From Apostichopus japonicus (lineage: Eukaryota; Echinodermata; Holothuroidea; Aspidochirotida; Stichopodidae), in assembly GCF_037975245.1 (NCBI RefSeq), contig NC_092562.1, positions 3,962,001 to 4,022,000 on the forward strand: 60,000 nt of DNA. Reading direction: 5' to 3'. Below are positions 1-15,400 of this stretch, piece by piece (position 1 is the stretch's first letter; every line of letters begins with the position of its first letter). The notes beneath the pieces are model-generated. The model saw only the letters and a list, made by a program, of their open reading frames with translations. It made no database searches and was not told the DNA's origin. The position numbers and the translations under genes are program-made.

Positions 1-3000
1 GTACCTTACAAGATACATTTTTCTCTGGATTTTTTGTTTCTAATCTAGAGTTTTGGTGTACTCTGAGAGTGCTCATAAATATTATATAGTGTTGGTTTTG
101 ATATTTTTTTTTCATGTGGTTGGTGGCTGGTGTGAGGGAGGGGGGGGGTTGTGCCATGCATTTGCATCTCCTAATATTACTATCTTTCCTTAGCCGCTTA
201 CACAACTCATGTAGATGAAAGGAATGTCAAAATTGAGCCCCCTTTCTACTCTACCTTGATTCAACATCACAATTTTACACCATCATCTGCAGAGCCTCTG
301 ATTAGCCTCTTTCAAAGAGCACACTGCACATAGAACACTTTCCACCAAAAATCTCACCTGGCTAACCTTGTTACGATTAAGATTTATGGAAATGGGGTTA
401 ATAAATTTCATACTCTCAACTTATACTGACAGTATGAACAACAGAGCATACTGTAGACAGTTCTGTTCAGTACAAAGTAGAATTTATACAGAAACTTAGA
501 CTCATTCAAGTTATGCAACATCCTTTAGTTAAAGGACTTTACTTCATTAATTCCATGGTTTCCACTAAACAAAAAATGTTTCCTCTGCTCAATAGTGGGC
601 AATGGCACACAAATTATGAGATCCAAGCAAATTCCCTTTTTGAGATGTCTATAAAGAAAATTTAACAGTTTGACTTCTGACAACCTGAATGACCTTTGGC
701 CTCCACTAAATGCAATAGGCTTCATGTATTCACTATGGCGCAACTACATGTCATTGAGATATGGTACAAGTTTTGACCTGCAATGACCTTGCCCCTCCAA
801 CAGAAACAACAGGGTTCAGTATGGGGCATTCATAATTTCCATCCAGAGTTTCACCCAATGGATTGACACATATATACACACACAAACACACACACATATA
901 CACAATAGCAAAAGTTACAATTTTACATCAAAACCAATAACACATGATTTAATACTTTGATTTCACAATAAAATTCTTGCTAACAATTTTGTAAATACTC
1001 AGCAGTAGTAATTAAGTGAATTGAATTCAGGCTCAATTCAACACTGACAGAATATAGAACAAATTTATCTGCTTTTTTTCTCTTTTTTTAACTTTCTTTG
1101 GAGCATGCAAAACAGTACTCTGGGTAAAACTTCTACAAGATAGAGAAACTGATGGATTTATGACAGAACTAATGCCTTTTTGATAACGTGATGGAGACAC
1201 CCACATAGCCGTAATCTATCCACGCTTGTCACACTTTGTAAACAAAACATCTCCTGAAAATGTTTACACCGTGACAAGGAGAGTGGGAAAACGAGTCTGG
1301 GTTTATAGGAGGAAGGAAATATCTTGTCGGAGGAAATTCAAGATGACAATTAATCAAAGACAGACATTAAATGAGCTGTGGATTATGTATTGTTTGAATC
1401 GTTTTCAAAGATGCTCGGGTTTAACTACTAGGACTGATCTACATGTAGATAATTGTCTCTGGATGACTACGATCTATCAATACCAAAGAAGGCAAGGCAA
1501 GTAAAAAAAATGGGAAAATATTTAGGGTTCAACTTTTCTGTGTAGCAGATTGCACGGCTATGATATTTGTTTGTTTTGAGTGTTTTTGATATTTATTGGT
1601 GTTAAATTCAAACATTTCTAACACTGCTCTGTGTTAACTGGGTCGAGCAGAGTTAATGAATCATTCCCTACCATACTTCTGACCTAGAAATAATGAATCA
1701 TTCCTTACCATACTTCTGATATATAAAGCTTCTGTTGGTTTCCCGAAAAATGAGGTCCTGCAAAGAAAAAATGGGGGAAGAAAAAGTATAAATGAAATCA
1801 GTCATCTCTGTCTCTGAACCAGTTTGTAGCCCTGAATGTTTGAAAACACGCTGTTTTCGTTTCCTGGTAAACACAACAACAAAACGTTTGAGAGAAATGT
1901 CTTGCATTTTAAAGAAACCAAAGTGTTTTGTCATGAAGCTGGAATTGACCCCAACCACTACAATTACCCCCTCCCTCTGTCAAAAAGCATCCTGGAGGTT
2001 TGGTCTCCCCCTTCCAAACAAGATTTCCAGAGAAACATTCCCTACCCTAACCTCCCCAGCTAGGCTCTCCAAAGATATGCCCCCCCCCCATATCAATCCC
2101 CCTGCCAATACAGAGGAAAGCTTATCATCACAGAGGTCAACATGTTTCATTTCAAAATACACTAAAATTCACGGAATATGCATTGCGATAAGCAAACTAT
2201 CCAGCTAGTTGTTAAACGAACCGGAATGCAATTACTGACTTACCGGAAGTCACTGCCGAGAGTGCATAATAATAAAGCACCAAAAACACTCCAAAGTGAG
2301 AAGCCTCCATTTTGCCAAGAGAGTACTAATGCGCTACTGTCTGGGGTCCACCTGAGACCTGTCACAGGACCAGCACCTCTACACCCCTCTAAAGATGATC
2401 CAAAACGGGGACGAATGTCAACAAAAACAGAGAGTAAAATGAGAGTGCTAAGATCGTGAGGAGACAGGTTAAGGGCTGATTTAATTTTAATCTAGCAAAG
2501 TGAGATAGTATACAAATAATGAATGGTTGTGAGTGCAATAGTGCAAATATTTCATGAGTTGAAAGATGGAATGTTCCATTCAACGAGGCGCAGCCTCGTT
2601 GAATGGAACAAATTACATCTTTCGACGAATGAAATATTTGCACTATTGCACGAATGGAAACCATTCATTATTTGTTTTATACAACACCTTCAAATTTGGA
2701 TATAATTGGATGTAAAATGCACTCATGCAACAGATTGTTTTGAACAGACAGGTTTCTCTGCTCTCTTACCATTGAAAAAAGTGCTATCAAAAAAGTATAA
2801 CACATGGTTCTATTTCATAGAGTGCAATAGAGGGGATTTTGCATGCAATCGACGAGCAATTGACCAATCAAATGGCCGGAATATAATTAGGTGTTGTATA
2901 ACATCAATTAAATCATGTATGCTTAAGGGGTCTATAAAGTGAAGCTAGAAAGAGGGGCAGGCTCCTTTGATGCTACCAACATTGACTACTACCTTAATTC

Positions 3001-3382
3001 GCAGATTAGGGGACCATCAAAACTAGCAAAGGTAAAGACTGTCACAAAATATTGTAAACATTGTAAATGGATATTCCAAACTTTTATAACACTTTGTGAA
3101 GCGGACGGAAAGGTTGCAGACTTTCGTGGTCATTCCGGCATACCTAGCAGATTGCTGTGTTAGTTTTAATAGTGTGGTAAAACCTAGCATCAATAGTTTC
3201 TCAGGAAGCAAACAATGTTGCAACATGAACTTCCAAAAGTCAGAGAAAGAAGAAACTGTTAACCTCATCAAATTTACAAACCATTCCTATCGCCCACCTC
3301 CCCCACCCCCCTCCCCTCCTTTTATTTCAGCATTTGACAAAACTACAGAACTGTATAATGAACACCCTTTGCACAGACATAC
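1..3382. other. RIC1 intron 8 (partial)
   Basis: Apart from the foldback element at 2512-2675 and its neighbour inverted pair to about 2900, I see only an AC-rich tract (872-905), a C-rich patch at 3296-3322 and short ORFs without splice or family support. Confidence 0.5.
2512..2675. mobile_element. Foldback (palindromic MITE-like) element
   Basis: A near-perfect inverted repeat about 80 bp per arm is centred at 2591 on AACGAGGC-gca-GCCTCGTT. The outer ends are ACAAATAATGAATGG and CCATTCATTATTTGT; further in, GTGCAATAGTGCAAATATTTC pairs with its complement at 2632-2652. The sequence beyond includes a second inverted pair (TATACAACACCT near 2679, AGGTGTTGTATA near 2890), suggesting a larger composite. 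No clear target duplication was found. Confidence 0.75.
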
Positions 3383-3471
3383 CTGGAAAATCACTAGTTG
3401 ACAATGTGAGGCGATGCGAGACAAGGAGGGCGCCTGTGACCTCATCGACGGTATATACAATACCCTGGCCG
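3383..3471 (-). CDS. RIC1: RIC1 coding exon 8 (last in window)
   Basis: This 89-nt exon follows a TTTCCTCAG acceptor and ends at a GTATGT donor in phase 1. It encodes GQGIVYTVDEVTGALLVSHR then LTLSTSDFPG, matching the family '[21 protein letters not shown]'. The following exon must lie left of the window. Confidence 0.87.
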
Positions 3472-6400
3472 CTGAGGAAAGAGAAAGTGAAACCGATTCC
3501 AACCAAGCAGTATGTACATGCATTCAAGATTATTAATTGTGATAACAAGTCGTTGACATACTCTTCAATAAACCAGCTGGGTATTTATACATTACAATAG
3601 TTGTACAAATATATATATATATAGGTGGAAAACCTATGGGCTTGATTTGTAAAGCAAATACATGTTAGCCATTCTGTACATGTAAGGTATAGGAGGGACA
3701 GGCAATATAGATTCACCTAACTTCCAATGATATCATAAACAGGGTTCCATAGAAATACGTTTAAAGTGTTTCTAAATGTCAAAACAGAGATTTTTTTTTG
3801 GGGGGGGGTGCAAACATCATATAGAATTCTTCTCCTTTATCTGATCAATAGACATTTAAAACTATTACAACTATTTTGTCCTAATAAGTTGTTACCTTCA
3901 AACTTAGCAGCAGAGGAATGACACATAGAAATTAGACTAATGCTACTCTGGATGGTACATACGGTACAAAAACGATAGCTGATTACTTACTTTTCTAAGC
4001 CAAATGCGACGAGTCTATAATTAGAATTTACGGCAACACATTTAGCATGCTTCACATCCGATGCCCACACAGCACGAACATTCTGTAACAAGAAAAACAA
4101 ACTAGCCAAACACTTCTAAGGGAAATATAAACTTGCTCTGGGTGAGACTGTGAATCGTTCTGGTTGAACTTTTCAGATAAAAATTGATAGGATATCCTGT
4201 TAGATGCAAAGGAAAAACAACTTTCTTTCCTTTCAGAGAACGGATTTCATATAAGAAAAAAAAACAATATCCTGTGCTTGAAGCTGTTTAAAATGCAACA
4301 TGATTCTCCATTTCGGGTCTTAAAGCAGCTTTTCAATTTTAATTTTCATATTTCTTTTAATGATATTCATTGCTATAATCCCACGACAAAATAGTTCAAA
4401 AGTGGTCAACTTTTATTTCAAGTAACTTTGATAAGTTGAAGACTTTCAGGTTTTTTTTAATTTACATTTTTTTTATATTTGAGCAGTATTGATATGCAAT
4501 TTTGATTTGGATAGATGAAAAGATGACGACGAAAGTGTCACGTGTCACAAATCAGTCACGGACATTAACAGAATAAATAGTTCCAATAAAGTTAACAAGC
4601 ATACAAAATAATCTCCTATCAATCTACAAATATACAAAATAATAATAATACAAAATAATAACGAAATAAATCAAATAAACGCAAAAACTATATGTTCATT
4701 AGTTACTTTCAATTATTAGCATGATAAACAAAATACAATTTTTCCAATAACAAGTTTACACAATATTCTTTCAAGAAGGACTCTCTGTAGCCAAATACTC
4801 AACAGTGATGAACGGAGACCATTTTTACATCAGTATATATGCTAGATTGATTACTATAATATTCTATTCTTTCTCAGAATGTTGACAAAAAGTTATTTTT
4901 AAGAATGTCATCATGTTAATTCGGTCCTAGAATTTCGATTTCATTATCTAAACTTTAAATATTACTGACATTTTTTACTTAGTATTATATTATTACTTAG
5001 TATTAAGGAGACATTTTGATTTCACTCAAGGACACACATTTTTGCCATCCTTACTGTACCTCTGCTAATATCCCAACACACCAGTACAAAATGATTTAAT
5101 AAATATTACATCCAAAACATCTCAAAACATCTCAAAACTTGGAGATTTTTTTTCTTGGTTACATGAACTCAAATCATAATAATGTAAGAATTCTACTCAC
5201 CACTCTACTAAGGAGGCTGAAAAAAACAGCTACCAAAACTCAAAACAGAATAAGAAACACAAATGCTGACTCGACTTAAACAGTATATATGTCAAAAGCC
5301 TTAATATCAGATCCTGATCAAAAACAAAGAAACTAACCTTTGGCAGGAATTTTGCACTTTCGGTGGTCAGGACGGCAGCTCTTCCATCTGATAACACGGC
5401 TGCACATAAACCTAAGGTCTGACTATATTCTAAATCTACACAGTGAATCAAGGGATCGTCAAGTTGAGATTCTGTCGACCAAAAAAAAACATGCCAAGAA
5501 GAGTGGAGACATTTTTCATTTTTTTCAAGGTTAGAAATTGATAGATATTTAAACCTTTAACATGAGCAACTATGTTAAAGTAGCATTTTACCATGTTAAA
5601 GTAGCTTTTCACATTTAAAGTAGCAATAAAGTAGACTATTATTAACCACAGACTTCAGTATAAAAAATTTGCGATCAGTTCCAGCTATGAATCTGCAGGA
5701 ACTGTTGATCGGTGGCATAGTTACAACCATGACTGAAATTATGAAGGTATGCTCTTGTTTCAAATCAGAATAATGGAGAAAAGATTGATAATAGCCGGGT
5801 CCTCTCTCCCCTTGAATCAGCCTGATATGTCACCATTCATCTGCCTATGCACACGCAGGTGAGTGCCAGCCCCACACATCACCCTATGAAGTATACAAGA
5901 AGATGAGGCTTCTGGGATATCCCTCTTGTTGGTTCTAGACCTCCCTGTTACCCCTCTCCAAATTCAATCCCTTCCCCCAACCCTCCTCCTCCAAAAATTC
6001 CCCACCACAACCAGACACCCTCCATTTGCTTTTTTTCTTTCAAAATTAAAGCTCAGCAGCATTCTTACCTCTTGAATGTTCTAAATCCAATGAAAATGGA
6101 ACAGCCCTGATGGATATATCCAGCATTTCTTTGTGGGTGCCAGCCCATGTTACCCTGTGAAGTATACCAGAGGATGAAGCCACCAGGATATCATCCTTTA
6201 AGCAGCAGAGGCTATAAGAGGAAAAGACAAGACAGGAAATTAAACAAAACAGAACTTGGACGTTTTGATAAATCTGGGAAACTCATTAAATCTGTGCAAG
6301 TTTATGACTTAGAGTGTTGAGCTCATCAAAATTTCTTATTTCAGCCCTTAATACCCCTAATTACAAGCCCACAAATATCATTTGAATAATTTGATGTTCC

Positions 6401-9400
6401 TCTTTCGAAGAAGACAATATAATATTTCACAAAAAAAATCGCCTAAGGCCACAGACCTGTGTTCAGTGTCCTTGAAACAAAGGTTGTGAAAAACAGAGGG
6501 ATAACATAACAGTAGAAATTAGGCAGTCACTCCCTGTACATCATCAATGTGCATAATTTGCTAATATTTATTCATAAATAAAACTAGAATTAAGAAAAGA
6601 ATTTTTAAAAGTCAATCATTGATGGATTTTGATGTGAGTTGCAGCTATTTTCATAACATCTATTACCTACTGTATTAGAGTGATGAGGACAATGCTGTTC
6701 ATAGGTGTCCATAGACCTTTTATAATGTTATGACTAAAGAGGAACTTACCATACAACACCAGCTGATATGGATACACTGCATGAGAAAGCTATCCTGAGT
6801 TGAGGTACTGGTATGGTATCAGCCTCTGTCGTATCACGTCTATAGTAATGAGCACTGTTTAATAGAGATAGGTCATGGACAAAATCTAGTATCAAATTAC
6901 TCTTCTAAAATGTATCAAATTTATCACTCCAGGATCAGCTGCATACTATGCACGCTCAGTTAATATTAGAGCAGGGCTTCCCTAACTCGGGTGCATGAAC
7001 CCCATGGGGGTTGCATGAGTCCATCCCAGGGGGTTCGTGAGACGTTTCTGAAAGTCAAAACTAGATTACTTTTGTTGAACTAAAATCTGATATATCATAT
7101 AATGTAGTAATGAACAAAAGTTGTACATATGGACAAACTCTTTTAGCGTTCCATGTTGCCAAAGTAGTACAGTACCGTGCATGTGATAAATAACTATATT
7201 ACGAAACAGACACAGGCCGCATGACTTTGGTGAAGTTGGTGTACGCATGACAGTACGTCTTCAAGATAAAGAGCTGAACTTGAACTTGATCTTTTACGAA
7301 GCACTGTTCATATGCGTATTATAGTATAATAATGACTCAGATGGTGTCTCGAAAAGTTGGGGGTTCGTGGATGACTCTGACATCCACAGGGGGTTCGTGG
7401 GGATAAAGTTAGGGAAACCCTGCATTAGAGAGTCTAACAGCGGTTACATTAAAACAGTCACCAGATAAGCCAGGGCACTGTAGAAAACAAGAGTGCTGTA
7501 ACAATGAGGAGACAGGTGACAAGTGAACAAAGATATAAATTCCCATTAAAAATTTGCTTTACATTATATGTAAATCATGCTGATTTGCATATATGCAAAT
7601 ACAGTATATCAAACGAATATGTTCGACAGTCTGCTGGTTTACAATTTAGCATTTATAATCCACAAAACCACAGTTAATACAAAACTGGATATTTTGTTTA
7701 CTTGTTTACAATACTTGTGCAAGTGCAAGTTTGTTTTTTGCTCCCTGTGCAAATATATTCACATACCAATGCAAAGATCTGATTTTTCTTATCCAGATTT
7801 GACCAAATTCTGCATTAATAAGACTTTGCAAGTAACTGAGCACTGACGAACAGCTCAGCTTGCTGACTACAAAACTGCCACTTACAACAACAAAAAACAG
7901 GTTAACCAACTCAAAAGTCTAATAAACTTCAAATGTTAAAACATTTCCTGAGTACTTCCAGTCAGACACGTGTGTAACGAACACATTTCGCTTCTCATCA
8001 ACATGAGGTGCTTCGGATGTTACAATATTTCCACAAGCTGTTTTACCCTTTCCACTTGTTCTTGAAATATAATCACACGCCTTAGTTTGTTTATTTTTTT
8101 TTCTTTCTCTTTCTTATCCATTTCTCCTTCATCCCTAAACAGAAAACACATGTGACTACTGTACCAGATAAAACCTCTGTGATTTCAGTAAAGGGAAATA
8201 AAACACTGAGTTTACTTCAGCTGTTGATTTGATACCAACCAGTACACTACGGTTAACTATGCCACACATCGAACAAGAGAGATACGGTACTGTACTACTG
8301 ACGGGCTACTGTACTGTACTCTACGTGACTAGATAGCGCGGTAGATAATAATGAACTGTAAAGACTATATTATACAGTACTGTCTACATAATGATCATTA
8401 CCATATCTTAGGCAGCTACAATATGCACCTGAAACTGTAACACAGGTGCATGTCAATAATTATGCATAAAAAATATTATAAAAATATACAGCCTACTGTA
8501 GCTGTATTATCATGTCTGGCATTCATTTTTTATATTTCTTAATTTTATTTCAGGACTTGTACAAGTTGTACAAGTACAAGCTCAATGGTATATAACAATG
8601 TATTAACAAATATACATCATTGTGATTAAATGGCAGAAATAATGCAACAAAACCAAAACTTACAGTAAACAGGAATTACATGTAGCTTGGTTAGCAAACT
8701 TGTCATAAATATAGACAGTTTTCATGTATTTTAAGCTTCTTTATTAACCTCAAGTGAATATTTCAAAGCCACAACAAGATAGCCTACTGTACCCTTAGAT
8801 CTGGGTAGTACAACTCCACTGGGTGATATTGGACGATACTAAATTACTGAACATTTTAAACCTTCGCTGCTCAGGTCAAATGTCCACTGTATTTCTCCCC
8901 TCCCCCTTTTCCCTGACCCTCATCCTTCCTTCCAGACCATCGGTTCTTTGACCTTCTCATAGGTGATTCACATGTCACATACTGTACGAGGTACAGTACA
9001 AGAAACCCTTCCTTGTTGAGCAAGGATTGACATTCTGTTTGGTTCTCCTAGTGTAACAGTCGGAGTTCAGGTTACACAAGGATGTCATGTTACAAATTAT
9101 ACTACACTATGCACCTCATTACATAACGGTTTGTAATCTTCGGGAGGGATTAACCAATCGATTGTTTTCTGATATAGCTGAGCTCTACCTCTGCAGCCTC
9201 TAGTCTGTGTTGGTCCTGTAGTTGAGTCAGATTCTAAGGGGAATGTTTTTTGTTTGTTTCAATCAGACGTGCGCCTTGCAATGCCAGCTACAGTATCATG
9301 ATCAGTACATAGATTAAGTGTACACAGAGATGGTGCAGATTATACAAACATGTTACCAGATCCGCTTTTCACATGAATTAAGTCTAGGGTAATAAGGGAT

Positions 9401-12400
9401 AGCACCATTGTACAGAAGGATTAAAATCATGACCAGAGGCAGTAAACACAATCAGCCAGGATCTAGCAATTTAAAGGGATATACTGTATGGTATCCCTGG
9501 TCAATGTCAACTTTAACTTGCTCAACTAAAATTCTGGAAAATATCTACATCATAGTATTTTCTATGGCAAATATGACATTTTTTTTCTTCAAATTTGGTG
9601 ATGACTTTTAATGTATCTGGCAACAAGCATAGTGAATGATGCATAATTTGGCATTTTAGCTATACATTTTTTTGGGAGAGGGGACTAAGTTTTAATATGC
9701 AAATCATTTAGCACCGGCAGAAAAAAAATATATTTAAACAACCCTGCCAGATGTACAGTATAGTATACCAGATCAATACCCACTAGAACTATTCTGCAGA
9801 ATTTACACTGTATGAGAAAAGAAGGCAGGGGAAGGGGGTGGGGGCCAAAGGTGGGTTACATATATACCTCTTTAACAAGGTTCAAAAATGTTTAAACATA
9901 GTGCCCCGCCGTATAAAAACCATGACCGATCTAACCGAACCAACTTGCATCAGGTTACTGTACATGTAGCTACATACCAGATTTCTTAACACTAGACTGG
10001 TTGTACACTAATAAAAACATAGGATGTGTGAACTAAATACCATGCACACACAATCAGTGCCAATCTTGGTAGTATACAGTATACATGTACTATATATAGC
10101 GGACACATACCTGCATATGTACCATACACAGAGTCACGTTCAGTGATCTGGTTGTACACTAATAAAAACATATACCATACACAGAGTCACGTTCAGTGAT
10201 CTGTAGCAATAATCTGATTTAGAGCAACATGCCTAGCAACATGGCCTACAGTAAATCTGGGATTAGATCTAGCAAAATATGTCAAGCTTGGTACAACAAA
10301 GATCTCTGTTCTCAGCACATATATATGCCATTGGCAATAATACTTACTGTACCAAATAAAAGTAAATTAAACTAGGGGAGGATTTATGTAGTGGAATGTA
10401 GCATATGCTTGCATTATCTTGAGAGGTAAATTTACTGAATGTCTTACTGACAAATCAATAGCCTACAGTACTTTCAGTTTCAGACACCTAGAATGTGTGT
10501 TAATTTGTCTTTTAAACTTAACTTTTATAAATAAAATAAAAAATTAATAGAAATTATGTTGATATTCCCTCCTAGCTTAGAAAACTAACAGAAAATTGAA
10601 GCTGCAGCAACTTGCAAATTGATCTGTTAGATGTAATGCAAGACAAACCGATTACATTAACCTTCTTTTTCTGTTTGTTAATTCTTTTTTTCAAATTAAA
10701 AATATATCAATTTAGAAATGTACACAAATACAGCGAGCCATTCTGTCTGCATAATGAAGTCGATTTCATCTCGAAGTCATCTTCGATGATATTAATTTCA
10801 CTGGTAAACTGACTTTGTTGGGTTTCAATTTCCTTACAGTACAAGGGATATTCTAGTGGCTGAGGTTGATGACTTCATAAAATTACTGGATTTTCTGGGG
10901 CATCTATAAATCAAACTCACACCCACATAGCTATCTGTACCGTGAAGATTAGCATTTTTATGGGCAAATTTGCTGGTATTTTGTGAATGCATCTAACAAC
11001 AACAGAGTCAATGATGTCATCAAGGTTTGATTCAGCTTCATACTTCAAGGATAGATCAACAAGAACCAAAAATATAGGAAAATACGATTTGGAAGAACAT
11101 TCACAGTAATTTTCCCCTACATTTTCCTTTCCTCTTCCATGATCCGATCCCCTACCCACCCACCCCTTGTCTTTCTCTTCTTTAGACTGTATTGAGGAGT
11201 GTTAGCTCAGTGGTTATTGCCGGTACCTTTCAATCATAAGGTCCCGAGTTCCAGTCATTCCAAGAGTGATGTATGTTGTCCAGTTACAGAGTTGTTGACA
11301 ATTGACTACTCATAATTATGGACGTCAAAATATGAATCTAAGAGACCGACTTTGGTCAGCTTGCGGCTTTGATAAGCCAACGAGGCTTCTTCACGAGTTC
11401 CTTCTTGCAGGAGGACCTAAAATACATACATAAATACATTGTGTACCGTCATTTGAATACAAATCTCATTAACCCTAGACACTCCGTTTCAATTCCTTTC
11501 TTGTATTTTTTTCTATTCATTATACCGTATGCATCTACACAGTGTTTAAAAGGTTACCAGTTCGTTTTGGGTACAATTCAGAGAGTGCTACAGTTGTGGC
11601 CAGACAGGTAAGCGAGGAGCGAAGTAAATATATCACGCAGAGATAATTTTTTTTCTCTTATCAATTTTTACTGACCTGCAACTAAGCTTCTGTTCTATGC
11701 TACTAAATTCCCCGTTTTTTTTTTTTTTAATTAAATTTTTCATTACCGCCTCAGGGTGTGCAAAGTTGCGTGTTAAAGACAATAGAATGGAAAGGATTTG
11801 GACCAGCTGTGGTACGATACGTATGTGTGAAAGGTGTTGGTCAGATGGTTAGAGTACATGGCAATTAAATAGCAATAAATATATAGTAATCTACCAGTCC
11901 ATATCTTTATCGTTTAGGATAATTGCAACAATCTCAACTCTAAAAGACACGTATCCTTTATCAAGCTGTTTTTTTCTTTCATCCATACACACCACTAAAA
12001 CCATCCAGTCACCATTTTTACCACCATCTTAAACGGAAAATTAGAGCTTTTCATCGCTCTCTGAAGACTGACATCATTAACAGGAAATAAAGTAATAAAA
12101 CTGTACGATTCAATGTACTGACCTATTTGTCGTAGAAGCGTACATCCGCTCTGAGTCCACTTGATAAATTCGAAACAATAGCAGATGGCCACCTGTTGTC
12201 TGTATTAAAAATAGAAACAAAAGATAACACAAGTTTTAGTCATGAATATAAAACAGAAGGCTGGAAGAATAATATTACATTTGAGTACATTTAACTACTG
12301 TGTGCACTGTACACAGTAGGTTTATCACACAATTTTGTTGCCTAAATGATATATGTAGCCTATGTCAAGTAGACCCTCCCATCTCCCACCCCTTCTCCCT

Positions 12401-15400
12401 CCCCATGCACTGTTTGAATGTCTGGGATAACTTTGAAAATCTGAAAAAAATTCATCCAAGTACCTTCAATAAAAACGTCAACCTTTTTATACACAGAGGC
12501 CAAACGTGTCATATCTGCCATGGTGTGTACACCTCGTGTACAGTACAGTCAATGAGTACCGTACACACCTGTTGCATTCACATTATTATCACTTGGCATA
12601 AAATACATACTGTGCAGTTTTGTAACTGTTTATTTATGCACATGTTTTTTTTACTTTTATTATCTTTTTTTGTTTAATCACCTTGTGACATTTATCATTT
12701 TAAATGTATTTATACATTTCACTCGCATCACATGAAAACATTATTTCTCACAACTCTTATTATTATAAGCAAACAATACCAGTCTACTAGACTTTACAAA
12801 GTTTTGAATAATTGTTAGAATTTTTTGATGGGAACTACAGTATGATATGACTTTTAACATTTACAGTACAGTTGGCTCTCTCGTGACTCAGTTTCAAATT
12901 TCCATGACCTTTATTGCACATGTCCCACATTATGTTATGTACCTCCACCTACTTCTTTACAATTACTTAATTGATATTTATTTCACTTACTAAACTTATA
13001 TAGTAAGAGTAAGAGTAAGAATAACTTTATCGACCATCAAAAGGAAACTACAAATGCTCGCAATGCAATGAAATAATGAGAAAGAAATAAACTGAAAAGA
13101 AAGAAAGAAAACAGAAATGGAAAAACAAGACAACCTAACGTTTCAAACTGATAATTATGAGTTTTAATAGCCTGAGGAATGAAAAGGTGAGAATGATATT
13201 ACTCACTACTAAAGCACACAGCAGTACAGCACAGTACAGCACACAGCAGTACAGTACATATACTGTACTTTACAGTACGACGTGCAAATCACATGTGCTG
13301 GAACATTTACCTACTTGTAGTTTAAGTACACCTACGTATCACCAACATGTACTACTATTTAAATATCAATTCAATCAGACTGCTGTATTGACACTGTACC
13401 AGAGGATTACCACCGACTGCCGGAGGAGGCTAAGAAAACGTGATGTGTACAGTAACATATAGCTTCTGCAAATTAGATCGTATGCTTGCGAATACTTGTG
13501 TGAATTTGTAGTTAAATCTGTACGTACAAGTGCAGACTTTGTGCACATCAGGTACAATATAAATGTTACCAATATTATTGGTTGAATATTAGGTGCTCTG
13601 ATTACAAAGGAATCAAATTCGTATTGTTCATCTGAAAGATCAATTTACGTCAACTGATTTTTTTTGTTTGACCAACCCCCCCACCTCCCCCCCTGAAGAA
13701 AAAAGCCTGTACCTGGCTATTACTTGGGAGATATGTTCTAAAGTCTTGCAGTGAACTCTACTGTTAAACTCGAATTGGCTGACCAGTCGTTATTGGATCT
13801 GCTTAATGCCCATCGGAACACAGGTCCCCCCCCCCCAATTGAATCAATAGATTGCTACTGGATCTGTTTAATGCCCATCAGAACATATAGGTCCCCATTG
13901 AATCAACAGATTGATATTTGGATCTGTTTAATGCCTTGATCCCCTCTAGATCCCCTCAAGTCCCTCAAGCATCAAGAGAGATGATGAAAAGCAAAACTCT
14001 AACGAATGTCATAAATAATTCAGTTGAACACCTTTTGGGACATAAATGCAGCATATTTTATAAAAAGTCACCTCAGAGCTACAGTATGATTTTTGCCCTT
14101 TGAATTTAAGACATAGATCTTTATGCATTTAAATATTTGCTAAGCTTGTAACTCCATTCTCACTATGCATAAGCATAGGTACCAATTTTGCCCATGATTG
14201 AAATCAGGCCATTTACTTCCACAGGAAGAATAAAGTTTGTATTTATTATTTATTTCCTTGACATTCATCCTTCCAGCACTGAAGCTACAAAACCCAACAC
14301 ACACACTGTATGCAGCCCCAAACATTACTGTCTACTTATTGATTAATTGTCAAATAATAATTCATGCATACTGTAACGAACAATGGAATCACAGCTTGTC
14401 ATTTGACACAGGGCTTTTAAGTTCAAAGCTTTTCAGGGATTAAGCTCAATTTATTTACCCCCCAAAAAAATGTACCATAAAAACTATGTTCTTTCAAATG
14501 ACATCAAACACTTACTATTTAGCTCTTGAGTGTTACATTTGTCCTAAAGTGGATACCTTGTGTGTATATATCAATATACAGTACATGTGTAAATTTGCTA
14601 ACTATGATCTTTGATATCTAACACAAACTCATATATGTATTTTAATGTGTTAAGGCTTCTGTATTTAATTACTTTAGCAGTGCACTTTGCACTTTATTGT
14701 GTACCAATTTAAATCAACTTTTTGTCCAAGTTGTATTTTGTTGTGATTCAAAGTTTTGTACAGATTTCTTCTGTTTGTTCATTATCATGTTTAGCTAATC
14801 AATGCAGTTTGTACCTACCAGGTGTATATGTAACTTACAAAAAACACTCATTTGTACAGTCTCTCACCAAATTGTTCCAGCCTCTATGCAATACCACCTG
14901 AATTATTCAAAATAGCAATTTCATCTTCCATTTAACTGTACATATATCCCTAGAAATGAACAACTTTCAAAATTAAGCGAGAACTTCACGCTTTGATTAG
15001 AATTTAAGTTATGTACGTTCACCGTGACAACAATCCCATGTAAATGAGCACTTAGTACTGAATTCCCTACTGAGTTGTAAATTGTTAATGAATGGCAGGG
15101 GAAGTCTACTATTGATTGATTCACTACAGAATGACAGCTCTGCGGGCTTACACTGTGTGTACAAATGGTCAATACCAGGGACAGGATGGAATTCTAGTTT
15201 TGTTTCAATGAGCACTGCTGTTACCATATGATCTTTAACTACCTTTGAGGGAGCTCCATTTAATGTTTACATTATAAGACTGGAATTTGACAGCCCATTT
15301 ATTGTAACTACTGGAGGTACAGTACCCCCCCCCCCCCCAGTAAATAATGTAATGACAACCGTTTAGCAGCACTCCTGATTCAACAAAGTATTTGTTTCAT

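Noticed and set aside
11195-11270. A tRNA gene
   Set aside because: A- and B-box relics are present, but arms do not pair, and the sequence continues as a 226-bp repeat shared with 29467-29692. It is a SINE head.
12192-12199. Acceptor at 12193 and the frame reading AICYCFEFIKW for RIC1 exon 3
   Set aside because: That frame has no family match and breaks the phase with exons 2 and 4; the AG at 12200 restores both.
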